Source: CAYMQB01 sp964392665
Lineage (GTDB): Bacteria > Hydrothermota > E44-bin80
Length of the DNA stretch: 39,535 bases
NCBI GenBank assembly: GCA_964392665.1
Contig: CAYMQB010000025.1
Location: forward strand, 1-39,535
Reading direction: 5' to 3'
Positions within the stretch are counted from its first letter, which is position 1. Every line of letters begins with the position of its first letter. Below, piece by piece: positions 8,001-15,703 of the stretch. Both the position numbers and the translations under genes were made by a program. The notes beneath the pieces were generated by a model. It saw only the letters and a program-made list of their open reading frames with translations. It had not been told where the DNA came from and made no database searches.

Positions 8001-9034
8001 TTGGTTTTCAGGCTTCGATTAGCAGCGATACCCTAATGGGAGGAAGAACAACAAATATTTTTATTCAAACGACCGAGCCAGATTTTACCGGTTTTGTGTT
8101 TGTTTCTGCATACAATGCAATAAAACGAGTGGCACATGAAGTTCCAACAACAAGTTACATTATTCGTTATAATCTTCCAGGAAATTCGATATTTAAGGGT
8201 ATCTATGACATTACAAGTAAAGATGTGGATACGATTTCGTTTTTCATCCCTACGGACCTTGAACTCGACAGTACAGCAAGAATAAGCATGTATATCTGGG
8301 ATAATGCAAGGGAAGGAAGAGGAAATTTCGATTCTCTGATAACCGGTTTTGATGATACGCTCCTTTTAGATACAATTGCACCAAGGATAGACATTTATTA
8401 CAGAGGAAAAGTTCTTTCCGATGGTATGTCGATTCCAAGTGATGCAAAGATAAATGGTGTTCTTTTCGACGAGAGCGGCATCGATATTACCGGTAGAGAT
8501 GATAGGTGTATTTTTCTTGCAATTAATAGTGATTACACGAATCTGAGGAAGTTGAACGATTATTTCTGTTACGACATAAATAGTTCAACAAGAGGCTCAT
8601 TTGATTATTCATTAAGCCTTGATTCTACACTGAAGACGGTTAAATTGGAGTTTTCATGTTACGACAATTTCAAGAATAGGGCAGATAAGATCCTCAATTT
8701 GGATGTAGTTAGTATAGGACAATTTACCCTTAGTAATGTCTACAATTTTCCAAATCCTTTTAGGAAAAATACATATTTTACATTCAATCTAAGTCACCGC
8801 AGTATGGTTTCCGTCTCCATATACACAATTAGCGGGAAGATGATATATAAGAGGGAAACGACATGTGAGTCGGGTTTTAATAGGATTTTATGGGATGGGA
8901 AAGATTTGGATGGAGATAGGATAGCAAACGGTGTATATCTTTACAAGATTATTGCCGAGTCGGTAGAAAAGGAATTAGTATACGGTAATCTGAAAAAGGC
9001 CGAATATAAAGGTAAAATCGCCATAGCACGATAG
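5090..9034 (+). CDS. porU: PorU-like C25-family cysteine protease (type IX secretion sortase candidate)
   Basis: This 1314-residue secreted protein has a signal peptide (about 1-18, ending SSLFA). A beta-rich N-terminal region includes the PorU-typical stretch YTPWYKVEIKEDGMYKIDY near residue 225. A gingipain-type peptidase C25 domain spans about 597-970. The catalytic pair is visible: His845 in YLGHGN and Cys880 in FYFGSCSVG. A FlgD/T9SS-like tail starts with PNPF near residue 1218 and ends in a GVYLYKI motif. In Bacteroidota, PorU sits on the cell surface, removes cargo tails and attaches A-LPS, and itself keeps an uncleaved tail; PorV is encoded next to it, as here. A TTG lies directly before the ATG; GAGG at 5081-5084 supports the ATG at 5090. 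A gingipain-like secreted protease is the alternative. Confidence 0.8.
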   Translation: MKKLVACMYIILVFSSLFAEKAKMFGSNEDGLRFEIKIPDFEINSLKLKGKNYDKIEILEMGMMNEISRPALPVKYIYVAVPLNAKNVGIYVEKQGRQEIENVHILPVFLEQWTGSEIEEDPVVYEKNAFFPGKDYKVLYDKVFLHQRVMKLVFHPFQYNPVTSKLVSYNILRIRIEFNRGKGEKGGARFIGKPGETRFKNLLVNYEDAKLWRETGKVGKGMSLDYTPWYKVEIKEDGMYKIDYKFLKEHNINPDDIDPRTFKIFNGGSAVLSFDTTNFPGENDTIPYQIPIYVNGENDGIFDEEDFVVFYGLSLSGWNRCSVSSSVPLFYNPYTDTNIYWLSWGETEGKRMEVVNGVPSFGEPFAPSCYKQILHIEENKLCPAKSGFGWVWEEIILPLTVNSMSRDYSFPVENLYTDSFDIFCAVYGATTSTHSIEVKMNDVYTCDTSWSGQNFTSPFTWTCGGTSLLNGDNKITFRVHKSGGGDDIYLDYFEVSYFKNFKATTNNVFLSTKETDPTDTTYEFNIFGFTESPLIFEISSPFEVKRIEGADYNTGSVKFQVFIPQSEKKEFIATKTFKTPDNIKEANPYSLRMQDRADCIIITHRKFYYAALDLKEWRQTHLLGVQNPVVKLVVIDEIFDNFGWGLDDPVAIRNFLYYASKYWQVPPGYIVLLGAGSYDYKNLFNNPIPKNYIPVHETNDYVHFQALMNENPCYEDFFADFTGDLLADIPIGRLTVKTEEEAADVVDKIKKYEMGNHGDWRNKVILLADDEFDSKGIDGLYKFHVAGTEEISDSIPKSFDRVKVYLTEYPGSKPGVVPPGTKPQARAALIDAINNGALFGTYLGHGNLEQLAHELVFYSPSDIGILENDYRESFFYFGSCSVGNFDRVEKESIADLLQKKGKRGAISTLACTRTSGYPSITTFGRELALNILGNHSLTIGDGVLLSKKHTNFGKTYALFGDPATAIYPDTIGFQASISSDTLMGGRTTNIFIQTTEPDFTGFVFVSAYNAIKRVAHEVPTTSYIIRYNLPGNSIFKGIYDITSKDVDTISFFIPTDLELDSTARISMYIWDNAREGRGNFDSLITGFDDTLLLDTIAPRIDIYYRGKVLSDGMSIPSDAKINGVLFDESGIDITGRDDRCIFLAINSDYTNLRKLNDYFCYDINSSTRGSFDYSLSLDSTLKTVKLEFSCYDNFKNRADKILNLDVVSIGQFTLSNVYNFPNPFRKNTYFTFNLSHRSMVSVSIYTISGKMIYKRETTCESGFNRILWDGKDLDGDRIANGVYLYKIIAESVEKELVYGNLKKAEYKGKIAIAR

Positions 9035-9044
9035 ATGGCTTTTT
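9020..9044 (+). terminator. Weak terminator-like hairpin at the end of the C25 protease gene
   Basis: GCCAT and ATGGC pair around a 10-base loop that includes the stop codon, followed by TTTTT. Only five base pairs form, so some read-through toward porV is likely. Confidence 0.3.
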
Positions 9045-9047
9045 AAC

Positions 9048-9076
9048 TTGACATTTCACGAATTTATTGGTATTAA
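9048..9076 (+). promoter_or_regulatory. Sigma70-type promoter upstream of porV and the truB block
   Basis: A perfect TTGACA (9048-9053), a 17-base spacer and TATTAA (9071-9076). It lies just after the C25 protease gene. The remaining sequence up to 9294 holds no supportable gene, giving a leader of roughly 210 bases if this promoter is used. Confidence 0.55.
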
Positions 9077-9294
9077 TAGGTAAAAAGAATGTGGTAGTTA
9101 AAAACATTATGAGGGAATTTAAATATGAAGAACAAGTGTAACCCAGAGATTGTAAAAGATTAACATAGAAGAGTTTTTGAGCAAAAAGAGTCGAAAAGTA
9201 AAAAAGAAAATCTTGTAAAATTTGTGTTAATTTGTATTTGTTGTTCTATATGTTTTCAGTTTTTGAGTGCGAAGAAGATTAGTAAGGAGGTAAA

Positions 9295-10299
9295 ATGAAA
9301 AAGATAATAATAGTGGTTCTGCTAATTTCGGCTCTTTTGACATTGTCGAAAATTCCCCTAAACGCTTTCGCATCGGAAGCGGGAGCGATATTCCTCACTA
9401 TATATCCAGGTGCAAGACCTAACGGAATGGGGGCGGCATTTGTTGGATTAGCTGATGATGCTTTGGCAACGTACTATAATCAGGGTGGAATGGCTTTTAT
9501 CAATTCGACTGATTTTTCTTTAATGCATGCAAACTGGCTTCCGGGGTTGTATGATGATATGTATTATGATATTGTATCTTTCGTTAATCCTGTTGAGGGT
9601 TGGGGGACTATTGGTGGAAATGTCATCTATCTTACAACCGGAGAAACGGATGCTGTTGACGACCAGGGAATAACGATAGGCAGGTTTAGAACTTTCGATA
9701 TTAGTTTTTCTCTATCGTATGCCACGAAAATGAGCAAATATCTTGGTCTTGGAGTTGGTGCAAAATTCATATACAGTTTTCTTGCTCCACCGGAGATCGT
9801 TGAAAGAATTCTGCATATGAGGGGTGGAACGGGTATGAGTTGGGCAGTTGACATTGCAATGCTTTATCATACACCTCTTAAAGGGCTTAATTTTGGCGCT
9901 GCTCTTCAGAATATAGGTCCATCGATTCAATATGCATCGAGCGGTGAGAAAGATCCTTTACCACGAACGCTTCGCCTGGGATTGGCATACAAATTATTCA
10001 ACAGCGAAATAAACAGATTGAGTTTTCTTGCAGATGTGACAAAAGTTATCGTGGATTGGAGCGGAAACTTGAAGGAAGAAAACAAGGATACATGGAAATC
10101 CACGGGTATGGAATATACGTATTACAATCTGTTGACAGGTAGGATTGGTTACTTCAGCGATTTAGCAGGAAGCAGGCAAGGTCTTACTTACGGTGGTGGA
10201 ATAGAGTTTAAGAATTTGAAGTTTGATATCGGTGTTGATGACAAACTGTACGAATTCAAGACTTCAAATTACAGATTTTCTCTCTCTTATAGTTTCTAA
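9295..10299 (+). CDS. porV: PorV/PorQ-family outer-membrane protein
   Basis: This 334-residue protein has a signal sequence (about 1-26) and then the family start GAIFLTIYPGARPNGMGAA, followed by a predicted beta-barrel with many alternating hydrophobic strands and a C-terminal YRFSLSYSF ending typical of outer-membrane barrels. In Bacteroidota, PorV is a FadL-like barrel that carries type IX cargo from the translocon to PorU. The neighbouring PorU-like gene supports that role. AAGGAGGT precedes the ATG. Only one base separates its stop from truB, so the two are co-transcribed. A generic PorV/PorQ/UPF0164 member without a secretion role is possible, since these are numerous in FCB genomes. 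Confidence 0.82.
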   Translation: MKKIIIVVLLISALLTLSKIPLNAFASEAGAIFLTIYPGARPNGMGAAFVGLADDALATYYNQGGMAFINSTDFSLMHANWLPGLYDDMYYDIVSFVNPVEGWGTIGGNVIYLTTGETDAVDDQGITIGRFRTFDISFSLSYATKMSKYLGLGVGAKFIYSFLAPPEIVERILHMRGGTGMSWAVDIAMLYHTPLKGLNFGAALQNIGPSIQYASSGEKDPLPRTLRLGLAYKLFNSEINRLSFLADVTKVIVDWSGNLKEENKDTWKSTGMEYTYYNLLTGRIGYFSDLAGSRQGLTYGGGIEFKNLKFDIGVDDKLYEFKTSNYRFSLSYSF

Positions 10300-10300
10300 C

Positions 10301-11044
10301 ATGGAAGGTGTACTCCTCGCAAATAAGCCCAAGGGTCCAACTTCTTTTCAAATCGTAAAATTATTAAGAAGAGTTACTGGAGAGAAGAAGATAGGTCATT
10401 CAGGGACTCTTGATCCAAACGCAAGAGGTTTACTTATACTTGCACTTGGAAAGGCAACGAAAAGTATCAAATACCTGCAGGAGTTAGGGAAGGGATATAT
10501 TGCCAAAATACTACTTGGTAAATTAACTGATACGGATGATATATCGGGAAAAATAATATCGAGTAAAGATATAAAACCTGTTTCATTCGAAAAACTCGAC
10601 GGGGTGCTTGATCGATTCATAGGAAAAATAAAACAGGTGCCACCAAGGTTTTCGGCAGTCAAAGTTCAAGGTAGGCGGGCATATAAGCTTGCAAGAGAAG
10701 GCAAGGGATTTGTCCTACAGGAAAAACAAATTGAAATCGGGAGTTTGAGAATATTGTATTACAGGCATCCTTTTTTAAAAATAAAAATCGAATGTTCAAA
10801 AGGAACATACATAAGAGCATTGGCAAGAGATATTGGGTATACCCTATCAAGTTATGGGACACTTTTTGAACTTACAAGATATCGTGTAGGTAAATGGACT
10901 CTGGTTGATTCATTAACATTCGAGGAATTGAAAGACAGAAAGTTGATAGAAAGTCGAATTCTAACTGTTTCGCAAGTGTTAGGAAAGTCGTCATTTCGGG
11001 AAGAAAGTGATCTGTGTACGAGAAAGGTTTACGAAGTTTTATGA
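10301..11044 (+). CDS. truB: tRNA pseudouridine(55) synthase
   Basis: TruB (247 residues) makes pseudouridine 55 in the T-loop of tRNAs. The catalytic Asp38 lies in HSGTLDPNARGLL, and the Lys-Pro motif NKPKGPTS is near the N-terminus. The KGTYIRALARDIG motif marks the second half. The frame stays open upstream to 10223, but the ATG at 10301 matches the family N-terminus and avoids a long overlap with porV. It is followed by ribF in an ATGA overlap. The order truB-ribF-rpsO-pnp is widely conserved in bacteria; here nusA-infB-rbfA are not upstream and porV takes that place. Confidence 0.95.
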   Translation: MEGVLLANKPKGPTSFQIVKLLRRVTGEKKIGHSGTLDPNARGLLILALGKATKSIKYLQELGKGYIAKILLGKLTDTDDISGKIISSKDIKPVSFEKLDGVLDRFIGKIKQVPPRFSAVKVQGRRAYKLAREGKGFVLQEKQIEIGSLRILYYRHPFLKIKIECSKGTYIRALARDIGYTLSSYGTLFELTRYRVGKWTLVDSLTFEELKDRKLIESRILTVSQVLGKSSFREESDLCTRKVYEVL

Positions 11045-11988
11045 AAATAGTCCATGGTTTCTCAAATAAGAAATTCAGTGGGTGGAAAAATATCGTAACA
11101 ATTGGAAGTTTTGATGGTGTTCACATAGGTCATCAGGCAATAATCGAAACACTCGTAAGGTTGTCAAGGGAGAATAGTGGCAAAAGTGTTATAGTTACAT
11201 TTGCACCTTTGCCGAAAGAATTTTTTGGTAATGATCGGTTCAAGCTACTTATGACTCTGGATGAGAAGATAGAGGCTTTTAGAAAATCGGGAGTTGATGG
11301 TGTTTGTATTATCCCTTTCACAAAGCGATTTTCAATAATCGAACCCGTTGATTTTCTGCAAAAATTGTGGGAATATTTTAAACCTTTCTGTATAGTGGTA
11401 GGTTACAATCACCATTTTGGTAGGAATGGTGAAGGGAATTTTCGTATTCTCAAGAAATTCAGCTTGAATAAAAATATTTTGCTGAAAAAAATAGGAGAAA
11501 TAGAGTCTCTTGGAACTGTTGTTAGCAGTTCGAGAATAAGGAAGCTGGTTGGACAAGGAAATATATTGAAAGCCAATAAGATGCTGGGAAAAGAGTATTC
11601 CATAAATGCGCGAGTAAGCAAAGGAAGGGGTGTGGGAAGAACCATCTCTTATCCGACAGCGAATCTTCTAATCGACCTAAAAAAGAAGCTTATGCCGAAA
11701 GATGGTGTGTATGCTGCAAAAGCTGAAATAGATGATAAGAGTTTCGGAGCAATGCTCTATCTTGGGACAAGACCTACATTATCGAAAGGAACTCAGTTGT
11801 CCTGTGAAGTTCATATTATGGGGTTCGAGGATGACATTTATGGTAAGCAACTCAAAGTGAAATTGCTCGAAAGAATAAGAAATGAAAAGAAGTTTAGCTC
11901 AACACAAAGTCTGAAAAGTCAAATCATGAATGATGAAGTTACTGCAAAGAATATATTGGCTAATGTGGTAACGAATAAAGGAGGTTAA
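11041..11988 (+). CDS. ribF: Bifunctional riboflavin kinase / FAD synthetase
   Basis: This 315-residue enzyme turns riboflavin into FMN and then FAD. The N-terminal adenylyltransferase half has TIGSFDGVHIGHQ, a HIGH-type nucleotidyl-transfer motif. The C-terminal flavokinase half has GRTISYPTANL, including the PTAN metal/nucleotide motif. The ATG at 11041 overlaps the truB stop (ATGA); a GTG at 11014 in the same frame would add nine residues that the family does not need. No strong ribosome binding site is present, which fits translational coupling to truB. Confidence 0.95.
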   Translation: MKIVHGFSNKKFSGWKNIVTIGSFDGVHIGHQAIIETLVRLSRENSGKSVIVTFAPLPKEFFGNDRFKLLMTLDEKIEAFRKSGVDGVCIIPFTKRFSIIEPVDFLQKLWEYFKPFCIVVGYNHHFGRNGEGNFRILKKFSLNKNILLKKIGEIESLGTVVSSSRIRKLVGQGNILKANKMLGKEYSINARVSKGRGVGRTISYPTANLLIDLKKKLMPKDGVYAAKAEIDDKSFGAMLYLGTRPTLSKGTQLSCEVHIMGFEDDIYGKQLKVKLLERIRNEKKFSSTQSLKSQIMNDEVTAKNILANVVTNKGG

Positions 11989-11989
11989 T

Positions 11990-12259
11990 ATGTCTCTTGA
12001 GAATGAGAAGAAAAGCAGTATAGTGAATGATTTCAGAATTCACGAAAGGGATAGCGGTTCTCCCGAGGTGCAAATTGCACTACTCACTGAAAGGATAAAG
12101 GATATTACAAATCACCTGAGGACACACAGAAAAGATGTACATTCAAGAAGAGGTCTTCTGTTACTTGTAAGCAAAAGGCGCAAGCTTTTAAGATACCTTT
12201 CGGGTAAAGGCGAAGAACGTTACCATACTCTAATAAAGAAATTGGGATTGAGGGCATAG
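11990..12259 (+). CDS. rpsO: 30S ribosomal protein S15
   Basis: This 89-residue protein has the full-length S15 fold, including the conserved stretch GSPEVQIALLTERI, the LRTHRKDVHSRRGLL rRNA-binding helix and the RRKLLRYL end. It binds 16S rRNA early in 30S assembly. AAAGGAGG precedes the ATG, and only one base separates it from the ribF stop. The rpsO-pnp order is nearly universal. Confidence 0.98.
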   Translation: MSLENEKKSSIVNDFRIHERDSGSPEVQIALLTERIKDITNHLRTHRKDVHSRRGLLLLVSKRRKLLRYLSGKGEERYHTLIKKLGLRA

Positions 12260-12294
12260 GGTCTTGTGAATTTTCGAGTTATATAATATTCCGT

Positions 12295-12300
12295 GGGAGG
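12295..12300 (+). promoter_or_regulatory. Ribosome binding site that fixes the pnp start
   Basis: GGGAGG four bases before the ATG at 12305. It overlaps an in-frame GTG at 12293, so translation from that GTG is unlikely. Confidence 0.75.
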
Positions 12301-12304
12301 TTCG

Positions 12305-14485
12305 ATGGAAAATAGTGAGAGTATTGAAATTTGTGGAAGAAAGCTTAGATTGAATACTGGGGAGTTCGCTAAACAGGCAGATGGTTCTGTAATGGTTCAG
12401 TATGGAGACACGATTGTACTTGTAAGTGCAGTTTCTTCAAAAGATGAAGGCAGGGAAAATGATTTTTTTCCCTTAACGGTCAATTACATGGAACGGACAT
12501 ATGCTGCAGGGAAAATTCCCGGTGGTTTTTTCAAGAGAGAAGGAAGACCAAGAGAAAAGGAAATTCTCTCGTCACGCATGATTGACAGACCTATCAGGCC
12601 ACTGTTTGAAGATGGTTTTGTGAATGAAACGCAGGTAGTTGCAATGGTTTTGTCGGCTGATCAGGAAAACGATAGCGACATACTCGGAATAATAGGAGCC
12701 AGTGCTGCGCTCACAGTTTCGGATATACCATTTAATGGACCAATTGGAGCAGTAAGAATCGGACTTGTTAATGGAGAATTCATCATTAATCCAACTTTCT
12801 CCCAGCTAAATGACAGCAGAATGGATGTTGTTATCGTTGCGAATGGAGACTCGATAGTTATGATCGAAGGTGGGTGTATGGAGGTAAATGAGGTTGACGT
12901 AATGAAAGCGATTGAACTTGCAATTCCCATTACAAAAAAGATAATAGATGCTCAAGAGAGATTGAGACAGAGAATTGGTGTGAAGAAAAGAATAGTATCT
13001 CCGGTTGCATTTGCGGAAGGATTTGAGGACAGAATTGCTGGATTGCTGGGAAACGAAATTAACAGAATAAATGGTATAAAAATTAAAGCATTGAGGAATG
13101 AATTGATCACAAACCTACAGAAATCGATTTGTGAAACCTTGTCGGAAGAGTTTCCTGATAGCGAAACGGCTATCATTGACCTGATAGACGAATATAGAAA
13201 GAAAGACATAAGAGAAAAAATAATCAAAGGTGAGTCAAGATTGGATGGACGAGGTCCTGAAGATATTCGTCCCATTGGTTGCAAGGCTGGAATTTTGCCA
13301 AGGGTTCACGGTTCAGCGCTATTTACAAGAGGAGAAACGCAGAGCCTGTGCACTGTTTCTCTTGGAACCACAACAGATCAGCAGAGGGTGGAGGATCTGG
13401 AAGGGCAAAGTGTGAAATCCTTTATGCTGCACTATAATTTTATGCCTTTCAGTGTGGGTGAAGCAAGACCGATGAGAGGTCCTGGAAGAAGAGAAATTGG
13501 ACATGGTGCACTTGCCGAGAAGGCAATTGAGCCCGTTCTTCCTATAGAGGAGCGGTTTCCATACACAATAAGAATTGTCTCCGATATACTTGAGTCGAAT
13601 GGTTCTTCTTCTATGGCAAGCGTTTGCGGGAGTTCTCTCGCATTGATGGATGCAGGGGTACCGATTAAGACGGGAGTTGCGGGAATTTCAGTGGGTTTGG
13701 TGAAAGGAAAAGATGGATATGTTATTCTTTCAGACATAATAGGGGATGAAGACCATTTCGGAGACATGGATTTCAAAGTTGCAGGTACAAGGGCTGGAAT
13801 AACTGCAATTCAGCTTGACACTAAAGTTTGCGGTTTGGATTCTACCATAATATCTGAAGCGCTTGAAAGAGCGAAACAAGGTAGATATTATATACTTGAC
13901 ATAATGGATAAAACCCTAAAAGAACATAGGACATCCCTATCCGATTATGCGCCTAAAGTGATTGTGATGACTGTTCCAAAAGAAAAAATCGGAGAGATTA
14001 TTGGACCGGGAGGCAGAGTTATAAGGAAACTTATCGAGGAAACTGGTTGCGAGATTGAAATTTCTGATGATGGCAAAGTTTCCATTATTGGTTCGAAGAT
14101 GGATTCTGTTGAGAATGCAGAGGGAAGGATAAAATCCTTAATTCAGGAGGTTGAAGCCGGGAATACCTTTGATGGGAAAGTTACACGAATTACCAACTTC
14201 GGTGCATTTGTTGAAATTATGCCAGGTAAAGAGGGTTTAGTGCATATATCTCAGTTAGCACATCACAGGGTTTCCAGGGTTGAAGACGAGGTGAAAGTGG
14301 GGGATGAGATTAAAGTATTGGTGAGGGAAGTGGATGATTTAGGTCGAATAAATTTGTCTCGGAAAGCGATGATAGAACCTTCTTCTTCGGAGGAACAGGA
14401 AATTCAGAGAAAAAAGAGAAATAATGACAAATATAAGAAGAAGCAGCCTGCAAAATGGAATCACGATAGTCACCGAAAGAGTTGA
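12305..14485 (+). CDS. pnp: Polyribonucleotide nucleotidyltransferase
   Basis: PNPase (726 residues) degrades RNA 3' to 5' by phosphorolysis, usually as a trimer. Two RNase PH domains cover about 10-140 and 315-455; the second holds the catalytic IIGDEDHFGDMDFKVAGT motif. The KH domain (about 555-615) has IGEIIGPGGRVIRKL, and the S1 domain (about 619-690) has ITNFGAFVEIMPGKEGLVHISQ. The start is chosen by GGGAGG at 12295. The last 20 codons overlap the next gene by 62 bases in another frame; this tail is Lys/Asn/His-rich and outside the conserved domains. Confidence 0.98.
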   Translation: MENSESIEICGRKLRLNTGEFAKQADGSVMVQYGDTIVLVSAVSSKDEGRENDFFPLTVNYMERTYAAGKIPGGFFKREGRPREKEILSSRMIDRPIRPLFEDGFVNETQVVAMVLSADQENDSDILGIIGASAALTVSDIPFNGPIGAVRIGLVNGEFIINPTFSQLNDSRMDVVIVANGDSIVMIEGGCMEVNEVDVMKAIELAIPITKKIIDAQERLRQRIGVKKRIVSPVAFAEGFEDRIAGLLGNEINRINGIKIKALRNELITNLQKSICETLSEEFPDSETAIIDLIDEYRKKDIREKIIKGESRLDGRGPEDIRPIGCKAGILPRVHGSALFTRGETQSLCTVSLGTTTDQQRVEDLEGQSVKSFMLHYNFMPFSVGEARPMRGPGRREIGHGALAEKAIEPVLPIEERFPYTIRIVSDILESNGSSSMASVCGSSLALMDAGVPIKTGVAGISVGLVKGKDGYVILSDIIGDEDHFGDMDFKVAGTRAGITAIQLDTKVCGLDSTIISEALERAKQGRYYILDIMDKTLKEHRTSLSDYAPKVIVMTVPKEKIGEIIGPGGRVIRKLIEETGCEIEISDDGKVSIIGSKMDSVENAEGRIKSLIQEVEAGNTFDGKVTRITNFGAFVEIMPGKEGLVHISQLAHHRVSRVEDEVKVGDEIKVLVREVDDLGRINLSRKAMIEPSSSEEQEIQRKKRNNDKYKKKQPAKWNHDSHRKS

Positions 14486-15656
14486 TTCTGTTCGTTCTTT
14501 TTCGTTAGGCTTCTGGGTTGTTGTTGGTTCAAGAAACGAGCAAAAAAACGAGAAGGGTATTTCACATTTTATTGAGCACAACCTTTTCAAGGGAACCAAA
14601 ACAAGAAATTGCAAGGAAATAGCAGAAGCACTTGAAAGTAAAGGTGGAACACTTGACGCATTCACTTCGAAGGAGCTAACCTGTTACTTTTCGAGAGGAT
14701 TGAGTATTCACCTTAATACTGCAGTGGAAATTAGCTGTGATCTTCTAACAAATCCCCTTTTCCCTGAAAAGGAACTGAAAAAGGAAATCAGTGTTGTTAC
14801 AGAAGAAATTAAGGACAACGAAGATTCACCGCAAAAGCACATCTTTGACCTGCTATTTGAAAAATTATTCTTGAAGCATCCTCTTGGCAACTCCGTGTTA
14901 GGTAGAAAATCTGATGTAAAGAAATTCACCAGGGATAAAACTAATTCATACTTCAGGAGGTGGTACAAGACAGATAGAGTGATCGTTGCAGCAAGCGGCT
15001 ATTTTGAGCATAGGAAACTTGTGAATTCGATTAGCAAATTCTTCCCAAAGTCTGAAACAAAATGTGCACCCCTTTTTACTCGGCATAAAATGCACTATAA
15101 ACCTTTTTCATCTACATTTAAGCGAAGAGAGTTGTTTCAAGCTCATCTGATTATTGCAAAACCGACATTCGGTTTGGATGATCCAAGAAGATATCCACTG
15201 CTAATTCTTGATACAATAATGGGCGATGGAATGAGTTCTATACTTTTCCAGAGGGTGAGAGAAGAAAAAGCCCTTGCTTATGATGTGTTTTCTTTTGCAA
15301 ACTTTTTTTCGGATGCCGGAGTCTTTGGAGTATATTTAGCCTGTGACCCGGCAAACATGGAAAACGCTAAGATGACGGTCATAAAGGAATTCGGGAAGAT
15401 AGCTGCATACGGTTTGAAGGAGAAAAAGATCGAAGAAGCGAAAGATAGGCTTAAGACAAAAGTGTTGATTGGACAAGAAAGCATGTCTAGCCGAATGATT
15501 AGATTAGGTAGAGGAGAAATATATAGAAGAAAAATACTGACTATAGATGAAATTATTTCTGAAATCGATAAGGTAAGCAGTGACGAAGTTAATGATGTTT
15601 CAAGAAATGTTCTCAAACAGAACAATATTTCTTTCATCTACGTTGGGAATACATAA
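14424..15656 (+). CDS. M16-family zinc metallopeptidase (processing-peptidase-like)
   Basis: This 410-residue protein has the inverted zinc motif HFIEH (His48, Glu51, His52) in ISHFIEHNLFKGT, and a downstream VTEEIKDNEDSP segment that supplies the third ligand. A second, inactive-type M16 half follows. It has no signal peptide, so it is probably cytoplasmic. Relatives next to rpsO-pnp (Bacillus YmxG/MlpA, 'PepR') are of uncertain substrate. The start must be at or near 14424 because the family's first beta-strand (LQNGITIVTERV) is encoded within the pnp overlap. The residue after the motif is Asn where most relatives have Met. Confidence 0.93.
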   Translation: MTNIRRSSLQNGITIVTERVDSVRSFSLGFWVVVGSRNEQKNEKGISHFIEHNLFKGTKTRNCKEIAEALESKGGTLDAFTSKELTCYFSRGLSIHLNTAVEISCDLLTNPLFPEKELKKEISVVTEEIKDNEDSPQKHIFDLLFEKLFLKHPLGNSVLGRKSDVKKFTRDKTNSYFRRWYKTDRVIVAASGYFEHRKLVNSISKFFPKSETKCAPLFTRHKMHYKPFSSTFKRRELFQAHLIIAKPTFGLDDPRRYPLLILDTIMGDGMSSILFQRVREEKALAYDVFSFANFFSDAGVFGVYLACDPANMENAKMTVIKEFGKIAAYGLKEKKIEEAKDRLKTKVLIGQESMSSRMIRLGRGEIYRRKILTIDEIISEIDKVSSDEVNDVSRNVLKQNNISFIYVGNT

Positions 15657-15703
15657 AAGCTAAACAATTAAAGGTAGAAAAGAGAGGATGAAAAGGAGTG
15701 GAA

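Noticed and set aside
9077..9294. Small ORFs in the leader of porV (10-12 codons)
   Set aside because: They are very short, lack good ribosome binding sites and have no recognisable content.
10223..10300. Longer truB N-terminus
   Set aside because: It would overlap porV by about 77 bases and adds residues not found in TruB; the ATG at 10301 fits the family start.
12259..12292. Promoter before pnp (a TATAAT at 12282-12287)
   Set aside because: The only -35-like word, TTGTGA, is 12 bases upstream, which is too close; pnp is better read with rpsO.
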